Below are positions 62,954-64,000 of a stretch of DNA of 64,000 nt, one piece after another. The notes below the pieces were generated by a model that saw only the letters and a program-made list of their open reading frames with translations, made no database searches and was not told the origin of the DNA. The stretch covers positions 1-64,000 of the forward strand of contig NZ_JZKH01000030.1 of the NCBI RefSeq assembly GCF_000961885.1, given 5' to 3'. A program made the position numbers and the translations under genes. This stretch comes from Streptomyces rubellomurinus (GTDB taxonomy: Bacteria > Actinomycetota > Actinomycetes > Streptomycetales > Streptomycetaceae). How positions within the stretch are numbered: position 1 is the first letter of the stretch; each line of letters starts with the position of its first letter.

Positions 62954-63141
62954 GCGCGGGACTCTGTCAGCGGCGCGTTGACCGCACGCGGACGTCCGGT
63001 GAACGGGTGTCAGCGCGTCGCCCACTCGAACGTCAATGTTCGACCATGAATAGGTAAAGAGCATGTTCGTACCGGACCGACGCCGGATCATGGCCTCCGC
63101 GCGATCGGTGCCCTGATGCGGTGTCGGGCACCGGGGAGGAC

Positions 63142-63396
63142 TCAGCCCGCGGGTTCGTCCCAGTGCCCGGCGGCCCGGTTGCCGGTGCCGTCGCAGGTGC
63201 GGCAGACCTCGTCCCGGTAGGCGTGCTTGGCGCCCGTCGCGTCCACCCGGTAGCGGACGTACACGCCGGTGCCGTCGCAGAGGAAGCAGTTGCCGCCCCC
63301 GCCGCCCATCTCGGTGGTGCCGGTGCCCTGGCAGGTCCGGCAGCTGAGGCCGGCGGTCCGCCCGGTGCCCGCGCAGATGCGGCAGACCAGCGTCAT
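63142..63396 (-). CDS. Stand-alone DnaJ-type zinc-finger protein
   Basis: An 84-residue protein composed almost entirely of four CxxCxGTG motifs (CRICAGTG, CRTCQGTG, CFLCDGTG, CRTCDGTG). This is the set of zinc-binding repeats that in DnaJ make up the Cys-rich middle domain. No J domain or substrate-binding domain is present. It should bind two Zn ions. ATG 63396 follows GGGAGGACGAGG. Possible roles are as a small chaperone accessory or redox protein, both unproven. Confidence 0.85.
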   Translation of the reverse strand: MTLVCRICAGTGRTAGLSCRTCQGTGTTEMGGGGGNCFLCDGTGVYVRYRVDATGAKHAYRDEVCRTCDGTGNRAAGHWDEPAG

Positions 63397-63490
63397 CCTC
63401 GTCCTCCCTGCCCCGGAACCGTTCGCTGCCACCGGTCATGGTAGTGGCGCCGCTCCCGCACCCGCCCCGGGACGTTGATATGACCGGCCG

Positions 63491-63901
63491 TCAGTCCGCC
63501 AGGGACTCGCGGACCCGGCGGGAGACCGAGATCAGCTGGAGGTCGAGCAGGCCGGGCGGGTCGGCGAGGCCGGGGCCGCCCGCGTGCACCCACGCGGCGA
63601 TGTCGTCGATCATCTCGTCCATCAGCACGAAGCCGAGCCAGACCGGGCGCCCGCCCGCCGCCCGGCCCTCGCTGGAGGGGCCGACCACCACCACGTTGGA
63701 CTGGGTGCAGACGTCCAGGCAGTTCACCGCGCGGACCCGGCCCGCCGAGCCGACCGCCGTGCGCAGCCGCTCGTACTGGCCGGCGTGGTCCACGCCCGGG
63801 TGCTTCGCCTGGGTGCCGCAGCAGCAGCCCCGGCAGACGGTGACGGTCACCGGGGACGCGGCGGCGGAGCCGGCACCCGTCCGGCGGTCTCGGCGGCTCA
63901 T
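63491..63901 (-). CDS. (2Fe-2S) ferredoxin domain-containing, thioredoxin-fold protein
   Basis: A 136-residue protein. TVTVCRGCCCGT begins the thioredoxin-like ferredoxin domain, and VNCLDVCTQSNVVVVGP supplies the second cysteine pair, the arrangement of [2Fe-2S] proteins such as NuoE-type or Shethna-like ferredoxins. An extra Cys-Cys (GCCC) is odd. The C-terminus (MDEMIDDIAAWVHAGG; LQLISVSRRVRESLAD) is helical. Probably an electron carrier. ATG 63901 was chosen; upstream frame is Arg-rich and not conserved. Right of it, to 64000, no gene is seen. Confidence 0.88.
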   Translation of the reverse strand: MSRRDRRTGAGSAAASPVTVTVCRGCCCGTQAKHPGVDHAGQYERLRTAVGSAGRVRAVNCLDVCTQSNVVVVGPSSEGRAAGGRPVWLGFVLMDEMIDDIAAWVHAGGPGLADPPGLLDLQLISVSRRVRESLAD

Positions 63902-64000
63902 CGGTTCCCCGGTCCCCTCGTGGTCAGTGTGCGTCCGGCACCGGCACTGTACCCGCCGCCCCCCGCCCGCCCCACGGCGGGACCGCCCCACCCGACCGCG

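Noticed and set aside
62954..63060. PHO box upstream of the purple acid phosphatase
   Set aside because: Minus-strand ATTCATGGTCGAACATTGAC has 11-bp periodic similarity but only about 4 of 7 matches to GTTCACC in the best unit, so PhoP control is not claimed.

Overview
The window reads as a chromosomal stretch of a streptomycete (Streptomyces or Kitasatospora). The basis is very high GC with strong third-position G/C bias, GTG and TTG starts, ATGA/GTGA stop-start overlaps, many TetR, MerR, ArsR and HxlR regulators, an RppA-type type III polyketide synthase, Streptomyces-style LuxR-type two-component pairs, ABC-F proteins, and a chitinase with a DasR-like operator. No rRNA, tRNA, CRISPR array, prophage or insertion sequence was seen. 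It looks like chromosomal arm or near-arm accessory content rather than a mobile island.

Layout. 0.35-2.5 kb: an isopenicillin-N-synthase-like oxygenase and a MerR regulator. 2.6-8.4 kb (minus strand): a four-gene beta-oxidation operon (alpha-methylacyl-CoA racemase, long-chain-type acyl-CoA dehydrogenase, thiolase, FadB-like enzyme), best read as branched-chain fatty acid degradation; inverted and direct CTGT(C/A)ACA half-sites are shared between this operon and the merR gene. 8.7-12.4 kb: a three-gene WXG100/type VII-like secretion module. 13.1-16.1 kb: membrane protein plus sensor kinase plus response regulator, all translationally coupled. 16.2-22.0 kb: Pr6Pr membrane protein, an ABC-F ATPase with an attenuator-like leader, a trypsin-fold lipoprotein protease, and a second, apparently leaderless ABC-F gene.

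22.1-34.6 kb is a metabolic and regulatory mosaic. It holds a nitroreductase-fold protein carrying the complete iodotyrosine-deiodinase substrate triad, acetyltransferases, an aldo/keto reductase with a 19-bp-spacer MerR-type promoter, a choice-of-anchor C protein and a GH18 chitinase under a DasR-like operator. It also holds a zinc-ribbon SDR lacking the catalytic Tyr, a TetR/SDR divergent pair, a TetR/TIM-barrel divergent pair with a perfect operator, an extra peptide deformylase divergent from an ArsR regulator across two perfect 12-bp palindromes, and a VanZ-like protein.

34.7-46.4 kb: a receptor Ser/Thr kinase, a stand-alone hydroxymethylbilane synthase, a MacB/FtsX-type ABC exporter divergent from its two-component system, then the P450 / 1,3,6,8-tetrahydroxynaphthalene synthase (RppA) / NUDIX operon for a flaviolin-type pigment. 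46.4-64 kb: Tex, an aminoglycoside-phosphotransferase-fold kinase, and a coupled pair of small proteins sharing a GDHNIG motif (candidate amyloid-type signalling pair). Further on are a TetR regulator with operator half-sites near a tyrosine phosphatase, several hypotheticals, a tandem array of an imperfect palindromic repeat that also occurs elsewhere as terminators, a Cys-rich pentapeptide-repeat protein, an FG-GAP secreted protein, an SGNH hydrolase, an HxlR/AlaA divergent pair, YnfA, a Tat-exported purple acid phosphatase, a stand-alone DnaJ-type zinc protein and a thioredoxin-like ferredoxin.

All functional calls come from reading motifs and gene order by eye. No database search was run.
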